Source of the DNA: a bacterium
Lineage (GTDB): Bacteria; Muiribacteriota; Ozemobacteria; Ozemobacterales; Ozemobacteraceae
Reading direction: 5' to 3'
DNA: 14,626 nt
Assembly: GCA_016192885.1 (NCBI GenBank)
Contig: JACPTH010000399.1
Span: 1 to 14,626, forward strand
Shown here: piece after piece, positions 14,287 through 14,626 of the stretch
Layout of the letters: each line of letters starts with the position of its first letter
Position numbering within the stretch: the first letter of the stretch is position 1
Program-made: the position numbers and the translations under genes
Notes under the pieces: generated by a model
Databases searched by the model: none
What the model was told of the DNA's origin: nothing
What the model saw: only the letters and a program-made list of their open reading frames with translations

Positions 14287-14626
14287 ATGAAACGAATGAT
14301 CGAAATTTCCGCAGCCTCCAAGGATGAAGCCGTTGAATTGGCAAAGCGAGAACTGAGAATGGGGGAGGTTATTTTGGCTACTGAAGTCATTGTTTCCCCG
14401 ATAAAGGGAGTTTTCGGGGTCGTTGGAAACCCTGATGTTCGCGTTAGGTTTTCTCTGGGGGAACGAAATGAAGGCGAGAGACAAGATGTTCCAGCTTCCC
14501 CAACAGGGGAAAATAAAATTCTTCAAGAAGAAGATGAAGAAGAGGATGACGATCTCGATGAGGATTCCGAGGATATTTTCTCTGAAAGCGGCCCCCATCA
14601 ACCATCTGATAGGGCTTTCCCCCCGG
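14287..14626 (+). CDS. jag: Jag/KhpB RNA-binding protein, N-terminal part, cut by the window end
   Basis: The reading frame is open from the ATG at 14287 to the window edge (113 codons). Residues 1-55 match the Jag-N domain: MKRMIEISAASKDEAVELAK and TEVIVSPIKGVFGVVG. A very acidic linker follows (about residues 60-105, rich in Glu and Asp). The KH and R3H RNA-binding domains expected next lie beyond the window. Jag (KhpB/EloR) is an RNA-binding protein linked to cell elongation in Gram-positive bacteria. A strong AAGGAGG (14267-14273) lies 13 bases before the ATG, a long spacing, and inside the restored end of yidC, so the two are probably translationally coupled. Confidence 0.88.
   Translation, partial: MKRMIEISAASKDEAVELAKRELRMGEVILATEVIVSPIKGVFGVVGNPDVRVRFSLGERNEGERQDVPASPTGENKILQEEDEEEDDDLDEDSEDIFSESGPHQPSDRAFPP

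Noticed and set aside
1..14626. CRISPR arrays, rRNA genes or prophage genes
   Set aside because: No regularly spaced repeats, rRNA-like sequence or phage structural motifs were seen on either strand.

Overview
The window looks like chromosomal DNA of a moderately AT-rich, two-membrane (Gram-negative type) bacterium. The evidence is a YidC with a large periplasmic P1 domain, several Sec signal peptides, and a giant alpha-2-macroglobulin-like protein of the kind found in the periplasm. No gene fixes the phylum. An uncultivated lineage such as Candidatus Riflebacteria is only a guess. Promoters fit the sigma70 consensus well and most genes have clear Shine-Dalgarno sequences, which helped set the starts.

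Layout. 1-212 (-): 5' end of an IS1634/IS4-type transposase that looks internally deleted. 213-582: AT-rich intergenic DNA with one perfect DnaA-box match and small hairpins. 583-1569 (+): secreted DUF362 protein. 1781-7709 (+): a bacterial alpha-2-macroglobulin with MG2 domain, linker and intact CSEQ thioester motif, split by one extra A in an A5 run near 4012-4016. 7729-7766: strong, probably bidirectional terminator. 7811-7850: REP-like GC-rich palindrome. 7909-8661 and 8816-9757 (-): tandem paralogous secreted proteins of unknown function, each with a low-complexity linker and about six degenerate 21-23-residue helical repeats. 9830-9902 (-): tRNA-Ala(CGC). 10039-11769 (+): membrane protein with two RCK/TrkA-N-like domains and a C-terminal RyR domain. 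11892-14626 (+): the conserved cluster rpmH-rnpA-yidD-yidC-jag behind a near-consensus promoter, with jag running off the window. yidC is disrupted near its 3' end by an apparent deletion of about 56 nt that removes the last conserved transmembrane segment.

The rpmH cluster links ribosome and RNase P synthesis to membrane-protein insertion and is conserved in many bacteria, often near the origin. The DUF362, macroglobulin and tandem-repeat proteins form an accessory exported set. The most novel material is the tandem repeat-protein pair and the filterless RCK-RyR protein. The two coding disruptions (macroglobulin, and yidC, which is normally essential) could be real or could be assembly errors, and should be checked against reads first.
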